Below are positions 21,915 through 34,145 of a DNA stretch of 64,000 bases, one piece after another. How positions within the stretch are numbered: position 1 is the stretch's first letter; each line of letters begins with the position of its first letter. Origin of the DNA: Vitis vinifera. Lineage: Eukaryota > Streptophyta > Magnoliopsida > Vitales > Vitaceae. Under the pieces are notes generated by a model. The model worked only from the letters and a program-made list of their open reading frames with translations. It was not told the origin of the DNA and did no database searches. A program made the translations under genes and the position numbers. Where the stretch lies: assembly GCF_030704535.1 (NCBI RefSeq), contig NC_081809.1:699501-763500 (forward strand), in the 5' to 3' direction.

Positions 21915-24900
21915 TCATAAGCTGTCTTCAAGAATAGTTGACAGCAAAAGCCCTTGGACGAACTCACACCTCCTAGCCTTCTCCTCTTGCTCTTTATCTG
22001 ATAGTTGAGGCTTTTGGATGTTTCTGCCACATCATAAACTAATGTCAGATTTACAAAAATAATGCTCTGAATAATTGCATTTTAGAACAATACTATGAGC
22101 TCCTAATATAAAGCAGAAAAGTGTTTTCAGTTGCTAATGGCAGGGGTAGGGAGAGGCAGAGGGTGGGTGAAAAGAATCTCTGCCATTTTTCAACCAAGTC
22201 TGGCATCTTAAATCTTTTATCTCTGAAGTCTCCAGGGTAAATCTTACAAGACCTTAAGAGATTGTAAGCCCCCCCAAATGGCTAAACATCAGTTGCATTT
22301 TTGTTCGTGTTCTCATGTCTTCTATAACCAAACAAAATATACAATGGGGCAAACCTATAATTACTATGCCTAATTATGATTGAGAAACTCAATCCCCAAT
22401 GATACTAATGCTTGCCCATTCCAAAGTTTCATTGAACATACTTTAAAAAACAAGTGAACATACCATTAGTCTATGAAGCAGTTTCTCACAAGTTTTAGAC
22501 AAAACAAAATGTGCACAAAAGCAAGGAACCCCTTGTCTTTAACATTGATATATAAGCAAACATTTGCACTTCGAAGCCATAAGAATGCAAACATTTAGAC
22601 TTCAAAAAATAATATCTTTATCAAAGAAGTAAGCCATTATTTCTTCTATATTTGCACTTAAGGAAACAATTCCTTCCAGCTTCCACAATTAAATTTTGTG
22701 ATCATGGCTCGGCTAATGTTGAAAACAGTGGGACATAAGCAAGAGTACAAGTCAATAAAGCAAAGTCATCTAGAATAAGAAATATTACCAACACCTAATT
22801 CTAATAAAATTCAACTAACATGCATAAATACCAAAAATTTTATTTAAAGAAAAACCATTACCACCAGATATTTGATCCAAAGTAACTATCCACCCCCTTG
22901 AACTAATTTATTTCAATTCAACAGCACAAACTTCCTTTTTGCAACTTAAGCTTTAAGGTTTTTTCCATTCATTTCTTAGATAACAGAGAATAACATTTAA
23001 AAAGTTCTAGAATTAAGAAAAAATACAAACCAATAATGCCCATGATCATACCTTTCTGAGAAACCCTCATCTGAGCTCTCCTTTACCACACTTGCTTCAG
23101 CGGAAGAATCAGGTTGTACAACAACAGGTTCAACAACTACAGGCGCATTATACATAAATGATGACAACAATGGATCAGGTTCTGAATTGGAGGAAGAAAC
23201 TATGCGTGAAGAACCCCCAAAAATAGATTGCAGATTTCCATCCCGCAGCTCTTTCCTCAATATAGAAAATGTTGAGTTGGACCCACCCCTGCGGAATCTC
23301 CTCCTCCGCTGCACGTAATCATTAGTCAAGGAATAATATAACATCATCGTGATCATACAAATAAGGGCCATGAAGTTGCATGGAACAGGTGAAAGTTTTG
23401 AGGGCTTTGAAGAAATTGACAGAAAATTGAAAGGAAAAAAAAGTAGGCTCATATTAAAGCTGTGGTCTACATGAGTTTTAAGAAAATTAAAACATGAAAT
23501 AAAAACGAATACACAATAAAATAGTTTGTGGGGACAATGGCTTAAAGACATGGAGATGCACAACACAGTGGATTAAGATGTTTTAAGTGCAACTAGAAGA
23601 CATAAGGTCAAAATCATGTCTTAAATCACAATCATAATATGAAATATGAGTAAAACCAAGTTAAAATGATAAGAAAACTCCAAAAAAATAGGTCCCAGAT
23701 ATTTGTTGTTGAAAGGAGAAGCTGTCCTTTAAATGGATCATCAAGCACAAATCCTAGGAAGAAAAACCTGGACCTCAACAACTTTGAGCCCCACTGGATT
23801 GAGCCTAGGCACGTGAAAGATGTTGTAGTTAGAAGCATACTTGAAAAAACTAACTCATACATTATTTATCCACATGATTTCCTATTGGGTGGGGTTTAGA
23901 TACCTATTAATCAAGCATCAGGATGGCGACAGGGCGGGTTCAAGTGGATCACCCACCAGGGGGTGGGTGGTGGTAGGTAGAAAAGGGAATTTCCCATACT
24001 TGCCCCACCTCGCCTTGTTTAACAATTTTACTATTTTTCACTTTTAATTTTAAATTTTTTAATTATATTAAAAACAAATATAATTTCTAAATAAATAAAT
24101 ATTATAAATTTTTATAATTTATTTTATAAAAAAAATAATTATTTATCTTATGCATTAAGAAAAGGGAGAAATGAAAGCAAATTAAATTATTCTTTATTTA
24201 ATTATATATATAATTCAAGCAGGGCAAGACAAGGCAACACCCAAATTCAACCCAAGTTTAAAAAACATCTTCAAACCTACCTTTAACTTGTTTATGTTTC
24301 TCCCAAACTCATTCTATTAGGTCCGGAACAGGTAGGTACCGCAAAAAAACTTGTCCATTATCATCCCTAATCTTACACACTTGAGCACTACCTTGGAAAA
24401 CAATCCTACCGCTTAGGCTGTTAGCATATTTTAGGGAAAAAAAATGATTGTCAATAAGGAAACAGGTTCCATTATTAATAGGTCAACTCTAGACCATAAA
24501 TGAATATCAATCTGATATTATGCAACAAGTTCTCACAATCTGAGCATTTTATAAAACAGAAACAGACTAACCACAAACCATTCCCTATCCAAAACATGAC
24601 TTAAAGGCAACTCAAGTGAAAAAGGATATTTTAAAGAAATTTCCATGTTGCATTGTAATATGGCTAACAATATCCATCCCCACTCTTTTCGCACAAACTG
24701 GACATACCTGCAAGAACAGACAATTCAAACAAATACAGTGTGAGCACAGATGTGGTGAATGCAACTGAAAAGCACAATTTCCTTCCAACTAAGCAACCGA
24801 TCATCATCAATTTAATTGAAAGAAAGTTACCCCAACAAAGATAATTGTTTAATATCATCCAAACATCTTCCTAATTTTCCCATATTGGAAGTCTCTCTAG

Positions 24901-26149
24901 TCTCCACACTCCTCAGCATCCCTCCCTTTATAGTCACTCAAAAATTGTAAAGAAAGTTTCTAGTGTGGCAACATTATCTTATTTGGGGAACAATAGACAC
25001 TACAGGCATGAGGCATTTACATATTGTAAAATAAAGTTCAGAGTAGTGCTTGTTGACCACACTAGCTCCTATAGAAGAACAATAGGCCCCCTAAATGTCT
25101 GTATAACACAATGTTAAGCTGGAAAACAAGCCTAATGCATTTTAGCATTGGTTAGAAGAAACCTTTAAAAACTGAAAAGAAGCCCCTCCTATCACTTTCA
25201 CTTGTAGTGCACCTCACAGTCCATACGCAAATCACAACAACATAATTCACAATGTGCTAGTCCATGAATAAAGTATGAATTTCCAAGAAGCCAATCAAAC
25301 CCTAAAATTGAAACTCTGCTTTACTTTCTTCCCTACTAAAATAATACATTTAACCCAAGCATGCTTGATCTTGATATTTGTTTGTACAATCCAATTTTCT
25401 TTTCTTGGTATCCTTTTGTCAACAAACAAAGTCTACAGAAAGGAAAATTACTATAGATAAGAAGCACCAAACAACCAATTTCTAAAAGATTCTAGGGACT
25501 AGTAACCCTAGAGAACATATAATCGAACATCAAGACAATATCGAGCAATATCACTTTACCAAAAAGTGAGATTCTGAATCAACAAAGTCACAAATTTCAA
25601 AACAACAGTTATAGGCAAAAGAGTAAAACCAAATAAAAACGTTAATTTCACCTTTCATGGGAAAAAGACAAGGAAAAGAGAGTTAAAATTCCTCACAAAA
25701 CAGCCTACAATCCAATTCCAAACCTCTTACCCCATTTTTTGCTTCAACGGGATGCTCCTCATCTATATGGCAACAAAGTCCAACCACGTCGAAATCCTCA
25801 GCACAAAACGGGCAAAGAAACTCCGGCAAACACTCCTCATCGCCGTCAAACTCCTCTCCGCCTCTCTCCAGATACAGATCTGCACTAACACAAACCAAAC
25901 CAAAATCACAACCAATTCCAAAAAATCCCAACGCAAAACCCTAAACCTCCGCCCGATCGCCGAAAAACCTCACATCCACCACTCCGAACAGCCAAATTTT
26001 TCCCGCACTTTCTCGGAAACCAAACGTAAGATTATCTCACCCCCAAAAATAAAATTAAAATAAAAATAAAAATAAAAAGTAAACGAACCAGATCGAGACT
26101 GAAAACGCTTTGACAGAATAGAGAAACGAGCGGCGAAATCGGAGTCCAT
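21915..26149 (-). CDS. DI19: Di19-like zinc-finger protein (five exons, 219 aa)
   Basis: Coding exons in transcription order: 26149-26089, 25879-25731, 24707-24630, 23314-23052 and 22023-21915; 660 nt joined. The start is MDSDFAARF, the typical Di19 N-terminus. Two C2H2-type fingers follow: C43-x2-C46 with H58/H63, and C72-x2-C75 with H86/H91. Next come a basic stretch (QRRRRFRRGG, likely nuclear signal), the Di19 block SILRKELRDGNLQSIFGGSS, a DPLLSSFMYN block, and the conserved C-terminus FVQGLLLSTILEDSL. Di19 proteins are nuclear, stress-responsive transcription regulators in Arabidopsis, some phosphorylated by calcium-dependent kinases; that role here is by family. Intron 3 has AT-AC ends. 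The other introns are GT-AG. All key zinc ligands are present, so I expect a functional gene. Confidence 0.92.
23315..24629 (-). other. U12-type AT-AC intron in the Di19 gene
   Basis: On the minus strand the exon ends CTTTAAA and the intron starts ATATCCTTTTT, the U12 donor consensus. It ends TTCCTTGACTAATGATTAC before exon 4 (GTGCAGCGG). TTCCTTGAC fits the U12 branch-point consensus, and its A lies about 11 bases from the AC end. The join gives HGNFFK|VQRRRRF in phase 0, matching Di19 family proteins across the boundary. No usable GT donor occurs before the frame closes. Confidence 0.92.
23919..24372. mobile_element. MITE-like element inside the U12 intron
   Basis: The left end ggatggcgacagggcgggtt and the reverse complement of the right end (ttagggatgataatggacaa) are related inverted ends. 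The interior has a long A/T-rich core. A related right end occurs at about 49180-49308. The family looks like a common short non-autonomous DNA element; no coding sequence is present. Confidence 0.5.
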
Positions 26150-27135
26150 TGATCGTGAAAAGGCTTGTTGGAAACCCTAGTGAAATGGTGGCAATTTGGA
26201 AATTATGTTAGAAAATGAAGACCTAAGACTTTATGCGTCAATAGCCAAAATCTGAGGACGGAAAAGGAAGTGAGGAAAGAAGGAAGAAGCGAGGAGAAAA
26301 TTGCTGGGAGTGTCCGCGTCTTTCACCGACTTCGCTAGTACGAGAATTTATAGGACGCGGTTTGCGGAAAAGACCATGGAGTTTCGGTTATTTTCGGAAA
26401 TGCCCCTAACCGCCTGAACACTAAGACAACTGAAAATTCTGGGAATGTGAGTGGGTGTGGGTCGGAAGGGAGGCTGGGGAGCGAGAGGACACGAGAGGGT
26501 TTCCCCGCGGGTGACCTACGCAGATCACCTACGATGCCATAGGAGAAATTCTTGCTTTACTTTCTTCATATGTATTCTATTCATTAAGACATTAACCATA
26601 TGTTTGAAAACTATCTTGAAAATAGTTTCTGTAAATTTTCTAAATTAGAAAATAAGGTTGATACATTTTTAATTAAAAAAAAAGTATTTTCAAAATTTGG
26701 AAAATATTTTAATTAAAAATAAAAAACATTGAAAACACCTTACAAATTTTTGTATCATACATAAATTTATATTATTTTAGGAAGAATAATTCACAAAAAC
26801 TGCTTTTATATTTAAATTTTGTCCCTAAAAAGAATGGAGAATAATTTTTCAAAACTACCTTTCAAACATGTTTTTCAAAATATTGGCCCACCAAAGACAT
26901 TGTCCATCTTTGTATAAATATCATGCTATTTTATTATAATCATTAATTTAATCGTAAAATTAAAATGATAATTTATCTTGGTATAATGTATTTTTGTTTT
27001 TATATATTAAATTTTTTTTTATGATTTTATTTAAATTAATAGCAAATTAAGAGTTGTTGGCATATAGTCTTGGTTGAGCCAGTAGATAATTGAATTGTTT
27101 GAATTATTAAATATTTATAAATCCATAGGCACATT
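26150..27135. other. Di19 promoter side and AT-rich spacer
   Basis: About 26150-26540 is the 5' flank of the Di19 gene and has moderate GC. From 26590 the sequence is strongly AT-rich. Ends near 26600 (atgtttgaaaactatcttga) and 26870 (reverse complement catgtttgaaaggtagtttt) form a probable short inverted-repeat element of about 270 bp. No gene was seen. Confidence 0.45.
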
Positions 27136-27209
27136 GCTTTCGTAGCTCAGTTGGTTAGAGCACCCGTTTAGTAAGCGGGAGGTCTTGAGTTCAACTCTCA
27201 ACGAAAGCA
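27136..27209 (+). tRNA. tRNA-Thr (anticodon AGU)
   Basis: A 74-nt cloverleaf: acceptor GCTTTCG/CGAAAGC, D arm with TAGCTCAGTTGGTTAGAGC (A box), anticodon stem CCCGT/GCGGG around loop TTAGTAA (anticodon AGT), and T arm TTGAG/CTCAA with loop TTCAACT (B box). Discriminator A, no encoded CCA and no intron. A T run near 27233 can serve as the polymerase III terminator. All stems pair, so it should be functional. Confidence 0.95.
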
Positions 27210-27361
27210 ACCCCACCCCTAAATGTGTACATATTTTTTTCCTTACACATTTTGCTATAAGCAAAATATCATTCCATCCATGGAAGAAACAGTACACAAA
27301 CTTCAAAAAAATGTCATGAGTGATGACCAATATGAGTCACAAACAATTATATATATTTAAC

Positions 27362-28515
27362 CTCAAAGAAGTCTGACATGGCCCTATGCTTTGAACCCAT
27401 CACTGGCATCCCATGGTACTTGTGAAGTCCCTGCAGTGAGATTCTTGACGATGGTTTTGATCCTGTTTATGGACGGCTTTTAACATACTTCATTAGGATT
27501 GGAATCAAGTCCTTCGTCCTAAACAAGAAATGCACATCAGTAAGACTGAATTAGTAATCAGTTATCAAGCATCCCGCCAAGATTGCTTTATCAAAGTACT
27601 CCTTGAGTTTCTTAGAAACAAATGGTATCATCTTTTCTTCATACATTTTGGCTACAAAGGTTATCTGAGTCATTGACAGGTTCCAATTTCAAGAAAAATA
27701 ATCTCAGAATTTCAGTTAGCCTTTCAAATGGTATATCAAGAAAAAAGATTTTGTTTTTTTTGTTTTTCTTTTCTATTGAAGCATGAGGAGCAAGAAAGCA
27801 CAAAGGATCCCACAGTTGAGGGAATCCAAACTAAGGCAAACTGCCATCAGTGATCTCCTTCCAGGCATAGCAGTGTATTTCTTCACAGTTCCTAAACAAG
27901 GGAATGGATCACAAGTTGAATAAAACGGGGAGGACCTTATTACATGCCAAAATATTGCAGAGAGGAATCAAAATAAAATGTTCAGCAGTTAAAAATAACA
28001 TACCTTGGAACATTCAGTTCATTAACCATCTGGGTTGTAATACCAAGCAGAAAAGAATTTGGAACATGCTGTTCTGGTTTTATGAGGGCTTGGAAACAAC
28101 TGTTCTTGTCCCTTAGAAGATCCAGGATAGCAATTTCAATAATCCAGCCAGTCGCCCTGCAAAATCCAGTAGTTTCAACATCAATAACAAAACTTTTTAC
28201 TGGATGCTTCAAGTCTTGGCTCTCCTTAATCCTCTGTTCAGCATCAAAGTACTGAATTCTTCTGAATTCACTGCATGATGATTCACTTATACTTCTTGCT
28301 CTCAAACTTGCTTCCAATGATTCATGCCAGGGGTGGCTTGATTTACTGCTCCCTGTATCTTTTTCTACAATTCTTGGTGTTATAGGTCGTGAAATCCATG
28401 CCCTACTAAAACTACCTCGAGAAGCTTCAATTATTGGATCCAATAAACTTGGATTTGGAATCTCTTTTAAAAGTAGTTCATAACTGATGGAAGTTTTCCA
28501 ACCAAAAACTGCCAA
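27362..28515 (-). pseudogene. Truncated DPD1-like exonuclease copy
   Basis: The minus-strand exon from about 28507 to 28004 encodes a stretch ending in a DEDDh exonuclease start (FVIDVETTG, motif I) and a block like the organelle exonuclease DPD1 (VPNSFLLGITTQMVNELNVP). The donor is CCAAG|GTATGTT at 28003. The next exon, after acceptor ttgtttag, starts at 27518 and continues TKDLIPILMKYVKSRP, then hits TAA at 27469-27467. Beyond the stop, similarity resumes with ISLQGLHKYHGMPVMGSKHR and MSDFFE, which in the family lies well downstream, so the middle with exonuclease motif II is missing. The N-terminal organelle-targeting part was not found. The intron is kept, so this is a duplicated and decayed copy and not a retrocopy. 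DPD1 degrades organelle DNA; this copy should not. Confidence 0.7.
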
Positions 28516-30130
28516 ATGGTATTATTGGAAGGTTAGGCAATGACAGTATTCTGCATCTGAAAGCTTGCAATATAGAGAAGGAAGGTCAGAATATAAAGCA
28601 GAAGCAGATGCTAACTCGCCCGAAAGGTTGGAGGCTAAGAGAAGAGAGAGAAAGGAAAGACAGACGGCAGAAAGCAATCCTTCCAACCAGCCAACCCGAA
28701 TAGTCCGATCAATATTATCTAGCATCTTATGAAGAACTTATAACTACGCCCTATTGTCTCACAACCCAAATCCTCTTGGTCCATCATGACAAACCCAAAT
28801 AGTATGATTCACTGAAACAAATCTTCTTTCTAGGCAAGTAGAAGATGCAGAATTCTCATTTACTGATAAATTAGGGCATGACCTTTCTATAAATAAGAAT
28901 GAAGAATTGTTATGGATCAATTTAGATTGATATGGTAATCGAATCAGTTCTTCAATTCAAAACATCAACTCATTGATAAACATCTATGCAATATATAAAT
29001 ATACAAAATCATGTTAAAACCTATAATATAAAGAAAAATGCGCCCGCTCCCCGTCAACCCCCCTAATCTATGATCCTCTAGTGACAAGACAGTGGCTGTC
29101 AAAACCCGATTCCCTTTGTTGCTCTCTTGCAGTCTTGCTGCAACTAATTTCTTGTATTCTCCAATTTCTAGGTATTGTTATGTTTAATGTTCCATTCAGC
29201 GGTACATTACATTGGCATTTTAGTACTCCCCAAAGGCTCAGGATTCTGTAGAATTGGAGTAGAGCAAATACGGAAACACCTCGCTTATCCCCTCTCAAAC
29301 TCCTCACACAATTCACAACAACTCTCACTGGAATTTTAAATACTATCTTCACCCACCCGTCTGTTCTAACCTTCCGATATCGCAGGACAACATAAAGTTC
29401 TTCTATGGTTTGCAAAACCACATAAATTAGGCGATTTCGTAAATATAAACGTATAAAGTTTCTCAATACTAGAAGAAGTGAAGAACCCTAGTCATACTGA
29501 AGAATCACCATGCTCATTGTCAGTTAATTTCAAGGCCAACCCATTTCTAGACAGTTCCCAATACCCAGAATAATACTAGATCACTAAAAATCCAACCATC
29601 GAAAATAACAAAACCCCATTACATATTTTTCCTACTTGAAGAAAAACAATGAGGATTTGGATTTCCAGCAAACCACCCAGTTCTATGCATTGTCAACTTA
29701 AATTGATTCTAAAAGCAATACCAGTGTTGTATCTTCACATAACGGTCCAATCCTTGACAACAAACAGAACGAATTGAAACTCGATCAATCAAAGCAAAGA
29801 AATACGAAATCAGTAGAATCCACAAAACAATCAGTTCGAAACCAGCCTTCAAAACCGACACAAAAAGCATCGAAAAGGTACAAATCAATGAGAACCCACC
29901 AACCGTTTGAAACAAAACCAAAAAAAAAAAAAAAACCAACCCCATTAACTCACATCATTCAAACGAGTGTCCTCTACAGTACAACCACTCAAACACTAAC
30001 CAAAGACTACAATTAAAGAATGAAACGGAAGAAGAAGACATACCCGCGGAATGGAAACAACTGAATTTGCTAGAGAAGATTTGGATTGTTGGGTAGATTG
30101 AATATAAGCATGAATACATGCATTTTAGCA
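28516..30130. other. Upstream of the DPD1-like copy; no intact gene
   Basis: Open frames here (for example 29068-29466 on the minus strand) show no recognised domain. A possible non-coding first exon with donor GCGG|GTATGT lies near 30042-30130 on the minus strand and could belong to the DPD1-like copy. Confidence 0.35.
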
Positions 30131-33100
30131 GTTACGGCCCCCACGAATTGTGGAATACGCGCGCTGGGAGTCGGTTGATGGCCACTTGAACCATCAACCG
30201 GGAATATAGGGCTCAAGGCTTTGAGCCTTTTTAAAACTGCCGCTTTGTGGCAATCGTGCCACTGGGCTCTCGGCCCATTGGGTCACCCACCCCAATTTTT
30301 CCTTTTTTTTCATAATTTAAAATATTTAACACAAAATTAAGAATATTCATCACATACAAAAAAAAAAATAATTACTTTGATGAACCTCGACCCGCCTTGA
30401 ATAGTATTGATTGACCGATTATTTAAATGTTAGCTTTTGCTCTTTTAATCATTTACTTGTTTTCTCCATTTTAAGATTATTGTTCCTCTATCCCATAATT
30501 AATACACGACATTTTTTTTTTGTAAATGACTATGATAAATATAATAAGAAGTTTTTAAATGATAATTTGCTTCGATTGTTATGGTTTAAAGGCAAGAAAA
30601 TTGAAAATAAAAAATCAAACCCATAAAATCGGTTTTTCTAAACTCTTAAACCAAACTAATCTTTATAATTATCAAAATTGAATCGACTTGATCGCTTTTG
30701 ATTTCGATTGATATAAATAGATGGGTTTTTCAATTTTCATTTATAAGCCTAATGAGCACCATGGAGTGAAAGGGATGGATCATTTGGTAGTACACTTGAT
30801 GAATAGTTGGTGCAAGTCTCGTCAACATTAAAAAGAAAATTGATAAATGAAGCAAACTGAAGCTAGATTGCACATTGCTCTAAATAAATGCCAAGGGTTG
30901 TGGACCTCTATACGGTACACCCATCCTTTACTTCCCAATATACTAGAAGATTTGGATATAAAGACCAATTCATTTTTATACTAAATTTGTCTTTTAAAAT
31001 AATAAATTTATTATACTGAGCCGTCCTTTTAAAAGACAAATTTATTTCTCCAAAATCTAAAAATATGATAAATATAGAATTATTTTTTATGATATTAATT
31101 TTTTAAAAATTACATCGGTCAAAAACCTAACCATGCGCAACTATAAGAAAATCAAAAGATGCCATCAATTTTAAAGCGTTTTTTTTATTATTGTTGTCCT
31201 CTCTTGCTAACCATCTTATTATGGAGTAACCAAATATGAAAATATCCGTAATTCACATGTTCGTAATTTTAAATTATCATGTTAGAAAAAGGGTGTCGAC
31301 GTATCCTATGCAATTTAAAATATAGTGTAAATTCTTTTGAAAAAAATTAGTCATGATAAGCTATAGAAATAAATTAAAAAACTTATCGTATAAACTATAT
31401 TTCGTGATATCAAATTAGTACATATTTTTTTATTGTCCAATATTATTATATCTTATTTTATATTTATATTAACTTTTTAAGGGTATACAATTATTTTATA
31501 TATATTAACATTTCAAGCAAAACTAGCAGATAACTTTTTTCCTTTCGTAAAATCTAATCTTCGGTATTTCTTGAATTTATGATATTTTTATTCTTAATGG
31601 TAGTTTATTTAGCTTGCAAATGAAAATTTTAAATCATATAAGTTATTGTTTTGCACAATAATTTAAACACTTTGAAACAAATAGATTTATTAAAAAACCT
31701 AATACTTTATAACATTAGATGTTACTAAGGCCCCGTTATAACTATTTGAGAATCAAATGAATGGTCCTTTTATACTTGTAAGTACATCATGAATTTTCAA
31801 CCATTTGCATTTAAGTTTATTCTTATTTTTCTAGTTGATAAATGATGTGATAAATATATTTGCTAAGTATAACCAGCAAAGTCCTAATGTAAGTTTTAAG
31901 ATGGTAAAACCCTAGGTGGATCGATATTATTCAAATAACATCAATATATCATAATCATAAAAGTGTATTACAATACACATGAATTTTTCTTTATTTTTAC
32001 CTTCGCAATCATTGAATTAACTTAATAAATAAGGCATAAACTCAATCAATAAGCTTGATTAAGATTTAACAAGTATAAATAAATCGAAATTAAACACGAG
32101 ACTTGAACTTAACATGTATTCAGCATATATAAATTATTGTTTTATGAACTAATATAATGGTTTATACTTTTATACTGTATCAAAATTTTGATTAATTAGA
32201 GGTATGAAATTGATACATACATTATCAATTTATGACCTAACATGATGGTTTGTACTTCTACATTAAAATGATAATTTAACATGATATCAGAATTTTGTCT
32301 AAACAGAGATATAAAATCAACAATTATTAATCTAATGGTCATTATCGATTTATGACTTAACCTCATAATTTATCTTTTAACGTCAAATCAACAAATCGAC
32401 AATATGAGGAGATATCAAAATTTTCATTACTTTAACCCCATATTCTTCTTTTACTCTTGAACTAAAAGATAAATTTGAAGCCACAAAGTCAAAAAAATAT
32501 TTAGGTCAAACAAACAGCAGAGCATGAGCTAGAAGGGGGGAAATGAAGAGAGGTGGGGTCTTGGTTTTCATTTGATGTAGTAAATGAAGCAATTTGGTGA
32601 CGTGAATAGAAGAGAAGGGTTTAAAGCTTGAGATGCCTTGTCTTTTGTGACTAGTACTTGCAAGGGGCTTGAATTGAGTTCAATAATTCCCAAAGGAAGA
32701 ATTGATATTTTGATACCCTCCCAAGTTAGGAGAGGTGGTGGGGGGAGCAAAACTTCCACTCCCACGTGCCCCCATATCACTTGATTTTACAAGTTACTTG
32801 TAAGATGTTCCCATAAATGGGCTAAAGGATAGGGAAAGCAACCCACTCTATCTATGACCAACCACTCGGACTTTGTCTTCTCTCCAACCTCTCATCCCAT
32901 CCCACAAGTACACATACAAAAAAAAGGAGGGCCTCCTAATTCATCGGATCACATCACTTTAATCCTATTTCACACCCAAGATAATAAAAGTAAATCAAAT
33001 GTTTGCATAATCTTAAAAAGTTAGGTTGGGTTGGTTGTAGATTCGATCCCAAAAATATAATTAATCACGTTGATAGAATATATATTTAGATCTCATTACG

Positions 33101-33780
33101 TTATATTCGATCTCGATTTGTTAATCTTATCAAACGAATTAGATCTTATTATATATTTTTAATGATTCGATAAATACTTTTTTGGTATTTTAAACTTGTC
33201 CTTAAATCTTCATTTAAATTATGGTAAATTATTAAAAAAAATATTACCATATATTCACCTGTGTCTTAATTTAGTTCCTAAACCTTTGATTTGAAACAAT
33301 ACGACCTTTATATCATATCTAGATGTAACATTGATTTTCTTATTAAAATTTTTTTTTATTAGAATTTGATAGAAAAACTCGTATAATAGTTATATACACA
33401 TTTGCATTAGTTTTGATACAGACTGTTTGAGGTAGTCCATTTTGTTTAAATATTTATCACAATAATTTTTTTATGCATACAATTTTTAATGGAATTTTAA
33501 ATAGATTTAGGGTGTGTTTGGTAATAAAATTTCAAATATATATATATATTTTAAATATCATACATTAAACAAATTTCCCCCTCTTATTCAAATATTATTA
33601 TTATTTTCAAATATTTTACTTAAATACCAAAAATAAAAAAATTTAATTTTTGTTTCAAAATTGAAATCTCCGTGACATATTTGAATATTTAATAATAATA
33701 ATAATGTAGCCAATAAAGTTAAAATTATGACCCTTGTTGTTACTGTTATTACTATTTATTGCAATGTTTTTCCATTTGAA
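30131..33780. other. AT-rich intergenic region without genes
   Basis: Very AT-rich. About 31900-32420 contains loosely repeated phrases (tttatgacctaacatgatgg; variants at about 32230 and 32345) without a clean period. Short transposon-like ends (gggtgtgtttggtaataaaa near 33510) occur. No open frame resembles a protein family. Confidence 0.5.
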
Positions 33781-33784
33781 CCAC

Positions 33785-34145
33785 CGAGGTACAGAGCACA
33801 TGTTGGTAATGAGAGGAAAACGGAGTCAAAGTGGGCCAAGGGTGGAGTTATGAGGTGGGGCCCGGCCCAAACACACAACGCGTTGGCCCACGGAGTCCGT
33901 AAGAAATTGGCCTGTTATGCAGAGTAGAGGGGGCGGGGCCCACATATCACTAGAGGACACCACCACGTGTCCCTCCGCTTGTAAGTTAAGATCCTCCAAC
34001 ACGTCACGTCTATTGCCCCTCTCCTTGCTGATGTGGACCCTTTCCAATTGGTGTCTCCCCACTCTTTTTTTATTTATTTTTTTATTTTTCTTCTCCTGGG
34101 TCTGTCCGCGTTGGAATAGCTGGCTCCCCGCTGTTAATTCTTATT
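33785..34145. other. GC-rich block with GGCCCA/TGGGCC motifs
   Basis: Stands out from AT-rich flanks. It contains gtggggcccggcccaaac, ttggcccacgg and ggggcccacat, motifs known from plant promoters, and an ABRE-like ccacgtgtcc. Open frames in it are short and unrecognised. It may be a distal promoter part of the response regulator gene or an unannotated transcript start. Confidence 0.4.

Noticed and set aside
29068-29466. 132-codon minus-strand frame upstream of the DPD1-like copy
   Set aside because: Shows none of the DPD1 N-terminal features and no other domain; probably chance.
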